In this document: positions 54,603 to 64,000 of the stretch, piece after piece
Numbering within the stretch: position 1 is the stretch's first letter
Layout: the number at the start of each line of letters is the position of its first letter
Assembly (NCBI GenBank): GCA_943737045.1
Contig: CALSFV010000085.1
Span: 77,001 to 141,000 of the forward strand
DNA length: 64,000 nucleotides
Direction: 5' to 3'
From: Parapristionchus giblindavisi
Lineage: Eukaryota; Nematoda; Chromadorea; Rhabditida; Diplogasteridae
The notes under the pieces: model-generated
Seen by the model: only the letters and a program-made list of their open reading frames with translations
Told to the model about the DNA's origin: nothing
Databases searched by the model: none
Position numbers and translations under genes: made by a program

Positions 54603-56021
54603 CAGTTTCGGCCAAAAGTCTCCGGACACTTTTTCATTTTTTATAACTTTTGATCCAGGAAAGCAATCAAGCTGCTCTTTTCAGCCAATGTACGCAATTT
54701 ATCAAGGAATTCAACCATGATGTATTTGTGTTATTATATCAGTTCACCGTTGCGTAATGATGATGCAATCGAAATACACTATTTTGAAAATTTACAATTT
54801 TTTTGGTGAAACGTAGTGTACTTCTGAAACATTGTGAGAGTGAAGACCCCCACTAGGGCTGTACAGTCACACAATCCGGAATGGCTCTGATTCCGATTTC
54901 AAGCTGTAGCAGGGTCGCAACTTTGACCCCCAAAATTTATAACTCAGCTTCTAGATGTGCTAACAACCCGTTCTAACATAAGTGCTGAAATGATACTAGT
55001 GGCGAGTAATGTTTATCCCCAGAATATGGTAGCCATAGCTCGTCATTTGCCCTCAGGGCATAAAATAATTTTTTTTGGTGAGTACTGATTTTGAGGCCCC
55101 ACCGTTCAGAGAGCGGGTCTTCTAAAATTTTGGTTCCTGCGCAAGCAACTTTGTAATGTATCATATATGTATTTCCCTTATTTTGGTTAAGTTCCGATTC
55201 CCTTCAGACCCGCAGCAAACGCTCTGCTGAGGTCTACTCGGTTGTAGCGAGTAAAGATCAAAGTACAAAGATCAAAGATCAAAGTTCAGCAATAGTGTAA
55301 AAACCTTTGTGAACATCTCTAACATGAATTGGTACTTTGAAACTAAGAAATTTCATCAATAGAGGCCCAGGGGCGAGAGCAGTAAGAGAGAAAGCGCAAG
55401 ACCGCGCACTGAGTAGACCTCAGCATAACTTTTGCTGCGGGTCTGAAACGAATCGGAACTAAACCAAAATAAGGGAAATAAATATATGATGCATTGCAAA
55501 GCTGCATGCGGTAGAATCATAATTTTAGAAAACCCGCTCTCTGAACGGTGGGGCCTCAAAATCAGTACTCACCAAAAAAAATTATTTTATGCCCTGAGGG
55601 CAAATGACGAGCTATGGCTACCATAATCTGGGGGTAAACATTACTCGCCACTATTATCATTTCAGCACTTAGAACGGGTTGTTAGCACATCTAGAAGCTG
55701 AGTTATAAATGTTGGGGGTCAAAGTTGCGACCCTGCTACAGCTTGAAATTGGAATCGGAGCCATTCCGGATTGTGTGACTGTACAGCCCTAGTGGGGGTC
55801 TTCACTCTCACAATGTTTCAGAAGAACACGACGTTTCACCAAAAAATTGTAAATTTTCAAAATAGTGTATTTCGATTGCATCATCATTACGCAACGGTGA
55901 ACTGATATAATAACACAAATACATCATAGTTGAATTCCTTGATAAATTGCGTACATTGGCTGAAAAGAGCAGCTTGATTGCTTTCCTGGATCAAAAGTTA
56001 TAAAAAAATGAAAAAGTGTCC
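54603..56021. mobile_element. Tc1-like fold-back element, right end lost
   Basis: TA then CAGTTTCGGCCAAAAGTCTC at the left is typical of Tc1/mariner inverted repeats. Arms of about 630 bp (54603-55235, 55390-56021). The right arm stops at AAAAAGTGTCC, about 17 bp short of the end. No transposase. Confidence 0.75.
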
Positions 56022-56131
56022 AGAATTTTTTCCGGATTTTCCGGTTTTTCCGGATTTTTTCCGGTTTTTTAGACCGGAAAAAAAGTTTTCCGAAATTTTT
56101 TCCGAAAATTATTTTCCGCACAACCCTGCTA
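56022..56131. mobile_element. Fragment of another element (TTTTCCGG repeats)
   Basis: TTTTTTCCGGATTTTCCGG-type repeats ending TTTTCCGCACAACCCTGCTAG. On the minus strand the end reads CAGGGTTGTGCGG, a transposon-terminus-like sequence. It fused to the truncated fold-back end. Confidence 0.4.
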
Positions 56132-56671
56132 GAATTTTTAAAGATTGCTCAAGATTAGAAAATAGGGTACTTCTTCTGCTAACGACATTACTTTCGAAGT
56201 ATCACATTTTTCTTTAAAAGAAACAAGTTTTACTAATGACTTTAAAAGAAATATAATGACTATAGACAAATTAATGGTTGGAGTATGCCGTTATCGGAAG
56301 TAGGACCGAATTTGAAGCCGTGGATAGAAAAGAAAAGTAGCGAGAGAGTGAGTAAAACGAGGAGTGTTCTCTCTTTTCTTTTCTTTTCATGACTTTTGAA
56401 CAGATGTCAATATTAGCCAAGGTATTCTCGTACCTCCAAGATCAGCCATTGATTGTAGATCGTCTGACGTCGTCTCCGATAATCTCCGTGATGCTGGGCA
56501 AACGTGACGTCATCAGTCCAAGGTGTATGTCATCAAGACGGCCGTTAAAGGATCGCCGCGCTTCATAGACGATAAGATTTGATGATCTGAAAAGCATTTG
56601 ACATTGCCCAAAGCAATAGATCTACGTCCACTATGTTCTCATAGTACAAGAAAGCAATGAGAAAATATCTA

Positions 56672-58122
56672 CAGTAGCAGCCAAAAGTATTCGCCTAATA
56701 CTTTGAAAAATCATAACTTTTGACTCAGATGAGCAATCGGGCTCATGTTTGGGCAGGATACTATAGTACTTGTGGACATCATATCCTACTAACGTTGCTA
56801 TGATTCGTCGTCGTTGTATTGTGTAGCGATCCTGGAACTCCTCTATACTTACGCAGCGATAATTATTTCCTCAGCGGGATTTTTCTGTGACTTGTTGTTA
56901 ACAGTGTATGAACAACATTTACTGAGGAGTAGAATCCGCTATGCGATCCTTTCGGGTTAATTCATTCCTCTGAGAAAATCGAAATTTCTGACACCCCTGA
57001 ATTTGGGCAAAAATGTCATAACTTTCTGTTCAGTGTTGCTGCCGGCTCAAAACTTTGCATAGATAATAGTACATGAGTGATACAAAACCTGACCGAGTAT
57101 GAGCTCGATCGGTTGAATTTTGAGAAATTTCGAAAATTAATTTTTCACATTTTTTGAGATATAGGAAGTACCTGCTCATATCAATTTCCATTCTGTTTAA
57201 CAGCCAAATGTCTTCAATATATAGTAGACGACAGGTTACTATTGTTTCGAAAAATTTCGAGTTCTTCGAAAGAAGTTATAAGTGGAGAAAGGAGGTCGAA
57301 ATTTGTAAGGGTACGAATTTTTCAGGTCATTCAAAAATTTAAATGATTTTTTGTGGGACTAAAAGAGCATCGTTAGCATTTATATTATACTTATCATCTT
57401 CTATCATCATGATAATTGTTATGGCAAAGTCTCAGCCTTATCGGACAAATTCTGAGAATTTCGAAGAAATCGTGAAAAAAAATTCTAACAATTTTCGACC
57501 CCTTTTCTCTAATTATAACTTCTCTCGAAGAACTCGAAATTTCGTGAAACAATAGTAAACTGCCGTCTACTATATATAGAAGACATCTGGCTGTTAAACC
57601 GAATGGAAATTGATATGAGCAGGTACATCCTATATCTCAAAAAATGTGAAAAATTAATTTTCGAAATTTCTCAAAATTCAACCGATCGAGCTCATACTCC
57701 GTCAGGTTTTGTACCACTCATGTACTATTATCTCTGCAAAGTTCTGAGCCTGCAGCAACACTGAACACAAAGTTATGACATTTTTGCCAAAATTCAGGGG
57801 TGTCGGAAATTTCCATTTTCTCAGAGGAATGAATTAACCCGAAAGGATCGCATAGCGGATTCTACACCTCAGTAAATGTTGTTCATACACTCTTAAGAAC
57901 AAGTCACAGAAAAATCCCGCTGAGGAAATAATTATCGCTGCATAAGTATAGAGAGGTTCCAGGATCGCTACGCAATACAACGACGACGAATCATAGCAAC
58001 GGGAGTAGGATATGATGTCCACAAGTACTATAGTATCCTGCCCAAACATGAGCCCGATTGCTCATCTGAGTCAAAAGTTATGATTTTTCAAAGTATTAGG
58101 CGAATACTTTTGGCTGCTACTG
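56672..58122. mobile_element. Tc1-like fold-back element, 1.45 kb
   Basis: Ends CAGTAGCAGCCAAAAGTATT and its exact complement, flanked by TA (56670-56671, 58123-58124). Arms about 56672-57305 and 57505-58122. The terminus resembles those of Tc1-family elements. No transposase; small frames within mirror each other. Confidence 0.85.
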
Positions 58123-58124
58123 TA

Positions 58125-58515
58125 CCCAATATCTACCCGATATTGATTCCGCGTATTCGACTTTTATGGCTGTTGTGCATAGTGCCGTAACCTGGCGCTT
58201 CCTAATCCCAAGCGGAAGTCCAAGCTATTGTGTGTTCCCAATCTAACTACCGTGAATCAGATGTGGAAACTAAGGTCTAGGCTACTTAAAGCGTGTCCCA
58301 TACTAAGATCACCTACAGAGGGGTAGAGGGAGGTCACCATCCCACAAACAAGAGAGCAACCGAGAGAGTGAGGAGAGAGGGCGGCGCCTGCCGATCTCTC
58401 TCCTCTCCCTCGCCTAGATTTCCTAAGGCGACGTCCCCCTTCCCTCAGTAAGTGATTCTCCGGGATCACTAAGTTTATTTCCAATACAAGACAATATAGA
58501 AAATAATACGATACG
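58125..58515. other. Unassigned sequence at the array edge
   Basis: Outside the repeat units. GA/CT-rich at 58340-58410 (GAGAGAGTGAGGAGAGAGGG). A 75-codon minus-strand frame (58257-58484) is unsupported. Confidence 0.4.
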
Positions 58516-58955
58516 ATAATTGTGTGGCTAATATAATATTGAGTGAAAATTGTTGATTGGATTGAGTTGGTAGGGGAATTGTAGATGGGGTGTCTTGTAT
58601 GTGATAGGATAGATGTTGGGGTAGGGAGAAAGATTGGAATTATGATGGGATATTGAATGTTGAAATTGATATGGGAAAAGTTATGATGATTGGATTTGGG
58701 ATAAATGGTATTGGTAAAATGGGGTTATATGTGGGATATTGAAATTCTGGTTGGGATTATGGTGGGTTATGAGGAAGATGAAAATATGAGGGCGATGGGG
58801 ATTTAGCATAGGTAGGATATTTGTGAATGAATAATGAACATGAGTGAATGAATACAAAGAAATGAAAATGTTAGAGATTACATAGTTGAGGGTTGTTTTG
58901 ATGAAGAAATATAATTTTTATGAGAAAAGATATTGATATAATTTTATTGGGGGGT
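58516..58955 (+). other. G-rich, C-depleted 440-nt stretch
   Basis: About eight C in roughly 440 bases while G is frequent (GGATTGAGTTGGTAGGGG, GATGGGATATTG). It is not a simple repeat. The minus strand is a long G-poor pyrimidine-biased tract. No frame of note. Confidence 0.7.
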
Positions 58956-59042
58956 TCCAGCCTACTGACCGAGGATGAAATATGAGTATTTTTATGTACA
59001 TATATGTTTTTTTTTGAATTATTTATTTTTTCATAATCATTC

Positions 59043-59160
59043 AGTAGATTTAATATGCAATGATGCAGTGGGAATAGTGAGAAGGGTGGGGCATATCGAG
59101 GGAAGATTACAGCTTGATGAAGTTCTGGTCGAGGCTGTTGAATCTTGGTGTCATTCTTGA
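59043..59160 (+). CDS. Possible terminal exon
   Basis: After a polypyrimidine acceptor (TTTTTTCATAATCATTCAG) the frame DLICNDAVGIVRRVGHIEGR then LQLDEVLVEAVESWCHS runs to TGA. Codon content and splice context look gene-like, but no upstream exon was found with confidence. Family unknown. Confidence 0.3.
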
Positions 59161-59402
59161 TATTATGATGTCGTCGAGAAGTCTTGAAATCGTTCGCCGA
59201 TTATCAAGAGGAAGAAGAAGAAATGGAATTCAGAGGTAGAAGGACCTTCATTCCATTGTGATTCGAGGAGAAAAGAGTATATAGTGGAACTCTTTCTGCG
59301 ACTCGATGCTCAACCACACTACATAACATATGAGTTTGATGGTAGTGGGGAGATATGATGACGAATCGATAGATGGTGACGATGAAATTATGGAGAACTT
59401 AT

Positions 59403-60633
59403 GAGAGACTATCTGGCTCAAGTGACATTCCCTTGGCACTTGGCCAAAAAGTGATATGAACCGATCGGGCCCAAATCGTGCACAGTTGTAGTATGGGCTG
59501 ACATAGGCTTGCACACGAAGTTTGGGTTCGTCATATCTGCACCTTCGCTAAATAACGTAAGTTCGATGAAATGGCATCGAAATTTCAAAGTTTACGGATT
59601 CATTCGATATATGTATACGATGAAGGGCAATAGTAAGCAGGTACATTCCCCCAAATATCATCCCGATCCAAAACCGTGAGACCCAGAAAAAAATTAAAAA
59701 GTCCGGTCTGGGGCCCATAAAATGTTTTTATTATTTTTCCTGCAATTGCCTATCGGTGAGGGTCTTTTTTTATTTCTTCAATTTGACGAGTATTCATTAG
59801 TGTAACTACTATATGAAAATGAATTAAAACACAATCGTGGAAGTTTGCCTTATTCCCGAAAAACCACAACTAATTCACCTTTTTATCGCGAACTGAGACG
59901 ATAAATGGTGTGCCACCTACTGTAATGCAAAGGCGGAAATTCAAAATTCGTCAATCACCGTTTGTTTTCATTCGATTTCGGTATTATATTATTGTTTTTC
60001 TTTTATTATTTGTTTGTTGTATGAATATCTGAGGTGTAATATGACGGTATTTTTCGAAAAAAACTATGAATTTTGAATTTCCGAATATGCATAACCGTAA
60101 CCGGCATATGCTTATTCGGTCAGTTCGCGATAAAAAGGTGAATTAGTTGTGGTTTTTCGGGAATAAGGCAAACTTCCACGATTGTGTTTTAGTTCATTTT
60201 CATATAGTAGTTACACTAATAAATACTCGTCAAATTGAAGAAATAAAAAAAGACCCTCACCGATAGGCAATTGCAGGAAAAATAATAAAAACATTTTATG
60301 GGCCCCAGACCGGTCTTTTTAATTTTTTTCTGGGTCTCACGGTTTTGGATCGGGATGATACTTGGTGGAATGTACCTGCTTACTATTGCCCTTCATCGTA
60401 TACATATATCGAATGAATCCGTAAACTTTGAAATTTCGATGCCACTTCATCGAACTTACGTTATTTAGCGAGGATGTAGATATGACGAACCCAAACTCCG
60501 CCTGCGAGCTTATGTCAGCCCATACTACAACTGTGCACGATTTGGGCCCGATCGGTTCATATCACTTTTTGGCCAAGTGCCAAGCCATAAGCAAAATATG
60601 TTCACTGAGTCAGATAGTCTCTCTTATATCGTC
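59403..60633. mobile_element. Palindromic element, about 1.23 kb
   Basis: Arms about 59403-59905 and 60125-60633, for example GAGACTATCTGGCTCAAGTG at the left and ACTGAGTCAGATAGTCTCTC at the right, around a 220-bp spacer. It lies outside the array and no empty site is available, so ends and target duplication are uncertain. Confidence 0.65.
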
Positions 60634-60639
60634 TACACT

Positions 60640-60775
60640 CACAGAAATTTCACTTAGTGAATTATTCTCTATGCACTTCACTAAGGGAAATATTCACTAA
60701 GGCAACATAATTCCCTTACAGTTAAGTGAATTATTCCCTTTGTCACATAGGGAAATATTCACTATATGCGAGAGG
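60640..60775. repeat. Cluster of short dyads (GTGAAT/ATTCAC, AGGGAA/TTCCCT)
   Basis: TTCACTTAGTGAATTATTC, CACTAAGGGAAATATTCACT, TTAAGTGAATTATTCCCTTT and CATAGGGAAATATTCACTA follow one another in alternating orientation. It may be a decayed small palindromic element. Confidence 0.5.
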
Positions 60776-61221
60776 GGGTGCAGGCAAGGGGGAGTTCTGT
60801 GTAATGCATTTTCTAGAGCAGATATTGTTCACTAAATGGCATTTTGTCATAGTATATTCACATTTTCACATTTCTATCAGTAATTGTATTTATTCTCACA
60901 AAACTTCTCGTATTGCTTTTTGATCACTGACAACTTCAATTTAACCATGTAAATTCCATTCTTTGCACATTGAAGCATGATATAGTAATGATACATGTCT
61001 TTCCAAGTGGTCAAAATTCCGTTTGCAAGACTGCATTTTAGTTATTCTAGAATTCTTTTATAATTAGTTTTTTTAGATGTTTCGTAGCTCGTATCGTTTG
61101 TGCGGACAGAATATTATCCAAGCACTCGAACTATTCATCCGATATGAGAACAAATCGAAAATAAGACCTTTTAAAAATTGTTAGATAGTGAACGTTCTCT
61201 GATTTGAGACAGTTGGAAGCA

Positions 61222-61726
61222 TACCGGTAAAACGAGATTAAGTGGGAAATCGACGTCAAAATGTGGTATTTTACGGTAAAAATAGGTAAACTGTTCTAGC
61301 GCATCTTTCCCGGTTTGAATATATTCCAAACACGATGGATTGCTCAGTTAGGCCACGCAGCTTCTATATTATGAAGAAAAAAACCACGGAAAAAATGCAT
61401 AGTGCTCATAAAACCAGCTTAGAAGATCGTGGTGTGTAGCCGTGCTATACGGTAGCATTCAAAAGCGCGCGCTTTCTGCCGATCAATTTGAATTGTTACC
61501 GTACAACGGCTCCACACCACGATCTTCTAAGCTGGTTTTATGAGCACTGTGCATTTTTTCCATGGATTTTTGTTCATCATATCGAAGCTGCGTGGCCTAA
61601 CTGAGCAATCCATCGTGTTTGGAGTATATTCAAACCGGGAAAAATGCGCTAGAACAGTATACCTATTTTTACCGTAAAATACCACATTTTAACGTCGATT
61701 TCCCACTTTATCTCGTTTTACCGGTA
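61222..61726. mobile_element. Palindromic element, about 500 bp, possible TA target
   Basis: Arms 61222-61460 and 61485-61726 with ends CCGGTAAAACGAGATTAAG and complement, flanked by TA on each side. The centre contains GAAGATCGTGGTGTG and its complement. No ORF. Confidence 0.65.
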
Positions 61727-62138
61727 GTTCATTGAAAAGACAAAAAATGGGATGGAATGAAGAGATAACTGTGAAGTTTGAGAATTTGTTCTAAGTTTGA
61801 GAATAGAAAATTATTGCTTGAAACTCAACGATCTTAATTTGAGAATAGGGAAACTTTGAAGATTACTGTAGAGAGCCGGCAAGCTATCCGCAGTGTAGAA
61901 GTTTGGAAATAGCGCCTTTAACGCACACGATGTACACCATATTGTTTTGAAGAGATTTCATTAATTAAATTTGATTTTCGTTACCTTTGATGTTATAATG
62001 TAGTTCGTTCATGACCGTAATAACATCCTAGCAAAATTACGTGTTGTATGACACGACTCGTAACTGTTATATTGTTTGTTTCGCCTTGCCAGTTCCGAGA
62101 AAAGTTTTTTTCGCGGTATCATTGCTTGCTAATTTAAG
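61727..62138. other. Unassigned AT-rich sequence upstream of candidate gene
   Basis: No repeat match elsewhere in the window. It ends with TTTGTTTCGCCTTGCCAG (about 62077-62094), which could be a cis- or trans-splice acceptor 44 nt before the ATG. Confidence 0.4.
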
Positions 62139-62676
62139 ATGGCAACTTTGGCATCGGCATCATCTTCAATGATTGGAAAAGTAGCGTCTTCTGACGCTCA
62201 CGGATGCCCGCCCTCACGAGGACACCGTTTACACTCGTAAGTTTGCTTTAATCTCCGAAGTCGGCACTTTTTGTGCGCAGGATTCTCTTCATTGTGAAAG
62301 CCGTAACGACCGCTCAAATTATAAACTCACTCAAAACGTTATGTTCTCTCGCTTGCCTGGCTTTAAAAGAAATATGGCTTACACATGGTAGGTGCGATAA
62401 CGTCCCCACCCAACCGCCACACTATTTATTGTTGTAATTTCAATTGATTCCTATTCATTTTATTTAATATTTTATAGTCATTTCATAGATATTTTGTTTG
62501 GTGGTTTCGTTAAGTGTGAGGCCGATTACCCTTAGAGCTAAATTATGACTCTTCACAACCTGGATAAACGTATTAATATTAGCTTTCTTCGCAGTGAACC
62601 GTTGGACCGAGACGAGTGACCTGCCTGCTCTTCTGCTGGCATCAAGGGAATGGTTAGTCTATTTCCCTGCTTAGTA
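62139..62676 (+). CDS. Candidate three-exon host gene, unknown protein
   Basis: ATG at 62139 (AAGATGGCA). Exon 1 62139-62236 (MATLASASSSMIGKVASSDA then HGCPPSRGHRLH) ends C/GTAAGT. The intron 62237-62280 is 44 nt and ends TTTTTGTGCGCAG. Exon 2 62281-62387 (ILFIVKAVTTAQIINSLKTL then CSLACLALKEIWLTH) ends ATG/GTAGGT. A 207-nt intron ends TTTCTTCGCAG at 62594. Exon 3 from 62595 (NRWTETSDLPALLLASREW) reaches TAG after LVYFPA. The frame is open across both junctions, about 103 residues. Alternatively a donor GTTAGT at 62653 leads to a further exon. No family recognised. A hydrophobic middle (LKTLCSLACLAL) could be a membrane segment. Confidence 0.45.
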
Positions 62677-62769
62677 ATAGCCTAGTGTGCAGCTTGCTCT
62701 TTTATTAAGACATCGGCTCAGTGAGATTCCAGGAAGTGCCGGACATCGACCTCACCGATTTGGCCCAAA

Positions 62770-63480
62770 ATTTTTTTATGGATACCCCCATGGTCCCCCA
62801 TCACAAAATGGGTATTCATTTGGGCTGGTTCCTTGAAACACAGATGTGGCGGGTTTTCGAATTTTGAAAACTCGATTTTCACCGGAAAAAAATGGAGCGA
62901 CCTAGGACCAAAGTTAGTGTCGATTTAGTGTCGAGTATAAATAGACAACAAAAACTGGCTATACGACGGTCCGGAGATCCGATCGCAAACTGATTTTTTT
63001 ACATCTTCAAAACATTCTAAAATTAATTTAAATTTTAAAACAAAAAAGTGCAGTCCAATTTTTGCCTAATCTTATAGAGCAAAAAAATCCGCGTCGAATA
63101 AGGGAAAAAAATCAAAAATCGAAAGACCCGTCTTTTGAGATAAATGGACCTGAAGTTGACCCGAAAATATTTTTGCTTTCAAACCCCCTCATGTTTGTGC
63201 TCATATTGAAGAGCTCGTCGAGTAGAACAACTTTCATGTTGATCGTTTTGTATAAAACTCATGCACAAGAGAAATACATGAATTAAGATTTATTGGATCC
63301 AAATCATTTCGATCGCTTGTATCTTGAGAACAAACGGCTTTCATAGAATACGACCAAGATGAGAAATGACGCACTCGACGAGTTCTTCAAAATGAGTATA
63401 AACATGGCAAGGATCCGACGACTTTTTTTTTCAAGACCATTTTCGAGTCCTTATTTTTCAGCATAGGGGACTCAATTTTT
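62770..63480. repeat. Diverged inverted repeat
   Basis: CTCATGTTTGTGCTCATATT and GAAGAGCTCGTCGAG at about 63185-63220 match the complement of 63380-63410. Outer parts pair less well. It is probably an old palindromic element. The frame at 63062-63286 lies within it and is not supported. Confidence 0.4.
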
Positions 63481-63585
63481 TTTGTGAAACAACAAACTAA
63501 GTATGGATTTTTGAGTTCTACAATATAGGAGAAAGCATTTTGTGCACAAAAATATTTTACTATTGTTTTACTCAAAACGTGTCCG

Positions 63586-63720
63586 TATCCGACGGATGGC
63601 CAACTTGCGGCCGCAACTTGGCCGTCCGTCGGATAGTTATCCGACGGATGGCCAAATTGCGGCCGCAACTTGGCCGTCCGTCGGATAGTTATCCGACGGA
63701 TGGCCAAATTGCGGGCAATA
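63586..63720. repeat. Tandem 52-bp palindromes with NotI-like centres
   Basis: Two and a half copies of TATCCGACGGATGGCCAAnT then TGCGGCCGCAACTTGGCCG and CCGTCGGATAGT. Each copy is itself a palindrome centred on GCGGCCGC. Much more GC-rich than the surroundings. Open frames on both strands follow from symmetry. Confidence 0.85.
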
Positions 63721-63789
63721 GCAAACTGAGTTAGTAATTGTTTTAAACACTCTGTTTTCTTATTTTTTTGCTCCGAACTACTCTATTAA

Positions 63790-64000
63790 TCCATTTAATT
63801 AGTCTATCGATTCAGTTGCTATCCAAGATCAGCAGAGTTCCTTTACTCCATTTTGCGGAATACGTCTTATTTCTTGTTTTGTCGTAGAACAAAAAAACAG
63901 TTACAGACAGAGTAGAGCGGACTCTAAGCCTAAGCTTACCTTAACTAAGGAACTCTGCTGAGTGCGAATAGTAACTGAATCGATAGAATGTTTAAATGAA
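63790..64000. repeat. Palindrome at the window edge
   Basis: CTATCGATTCAGTTGCTAT and CAGCAGAGTTCCTT at the left pair with AAGGAACTCTGCTG and ATAGTAACTGAATCGATAG at 63948-63987. Arms of about 55 bp, loop about 100 bp. It may continue beyond the window. Confidence 0.7.

Larger units (their letters stand above)
54342..56669 (+). repeat. Composite unit 6, partial, end of the array
   Basis: The start of block A (to 54600), then a fold-back and a short unrelated fragment replace about 800 bp. Block B resumes at 56132 (AATTTTTAAAGATTGCTCAA) and runs to 56669, where the next fold-back sits. Array sequence does not resume beyond 58124. Confidence 0.75.

Noticed and set aside
63540..63734. Open frames on both strands across the NotI palindromes
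   Set aside because: They arise from the symmetry of the 52-bp palindromic repeat.

Overview
The window is AT-rich eukaryotic nuclear DNA, most likely from a nematode (inference). Four things point that way: a U6 snRNA-derived sequence resembling the nematode version of U6; several fold-back DNA transposons that duplicate TTA or TAA inside CTNAG-like targets, as Tc4/Tc5 of Caenorhabditis do; a CR1/jockey-like LINE; and a candidate gene with a 44-nt intron. There is no bacterial gene organisation. Most open frames are short and lie inside repeats, so few can be defended as genes.

Positions 1 to about 56,670 are a head-to-tail array of large composite repeat units (units 1-5 plus part of unit 6, about 7-14 kb each). 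Starts: unit 1 at or before 1, unit 2 about 11,879, unit 3 about 19,232, unit 4 about 33,451 (5' end lost), unit 5 about 43,864, unit 6 about 54,342. The ancestral order is: block A, with a minus-strand promoter, a tRNA-like sequence and a short ORF with AATAAA; block B, purine-rich with no gene; block C, a plus-strand TATA promoter followed by repeated exon/intron-like modules and ending at AATAAA; block D, with a promoter module, a U6 relic, tRNA-Glu(CTC) on the minus strand and a hairpin repeat; block E, a two-exon small ORF, a promoter and a tRNA-like sequence; block F, ending in a 24-bp minisatellite.

Units differ mainly by insertions, and because other units supply the empty sites many boundaries and target duplications can be read exactly. 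Three fold-back elements (3155-4173, 31190-32120, 49638-50687) have YAAGGGAA termini and TWA duplications. Each carries a tRNA-like sequence at the inner end of both arms, pointing toward the centre. Two others (14190-14824, 41374-43786) have termini built of short tandem repeats and 8-bp duplications. A 3.55-kb fold-back (25521-29071) carries an exon-like ORF in each arm and a small ORF in its spacer that is split by a LINE fragment. Unit 5 also has a roughly 700-bp (TTA)n tract.

From about 56,670 to 64,000 the array stops. The sequence becomes a cluster of unrelated palindromes, at least two of them Tc1-like, with a G-rich stretch almost free of C, a possible terminal exon near 59,100 and the best candidate single-copy gene of the window (62,139 to about 62,680, three exons that stay in frame across two splice junctions). 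Whether any array 'gene' is expressed cannot be told from sequence alone.
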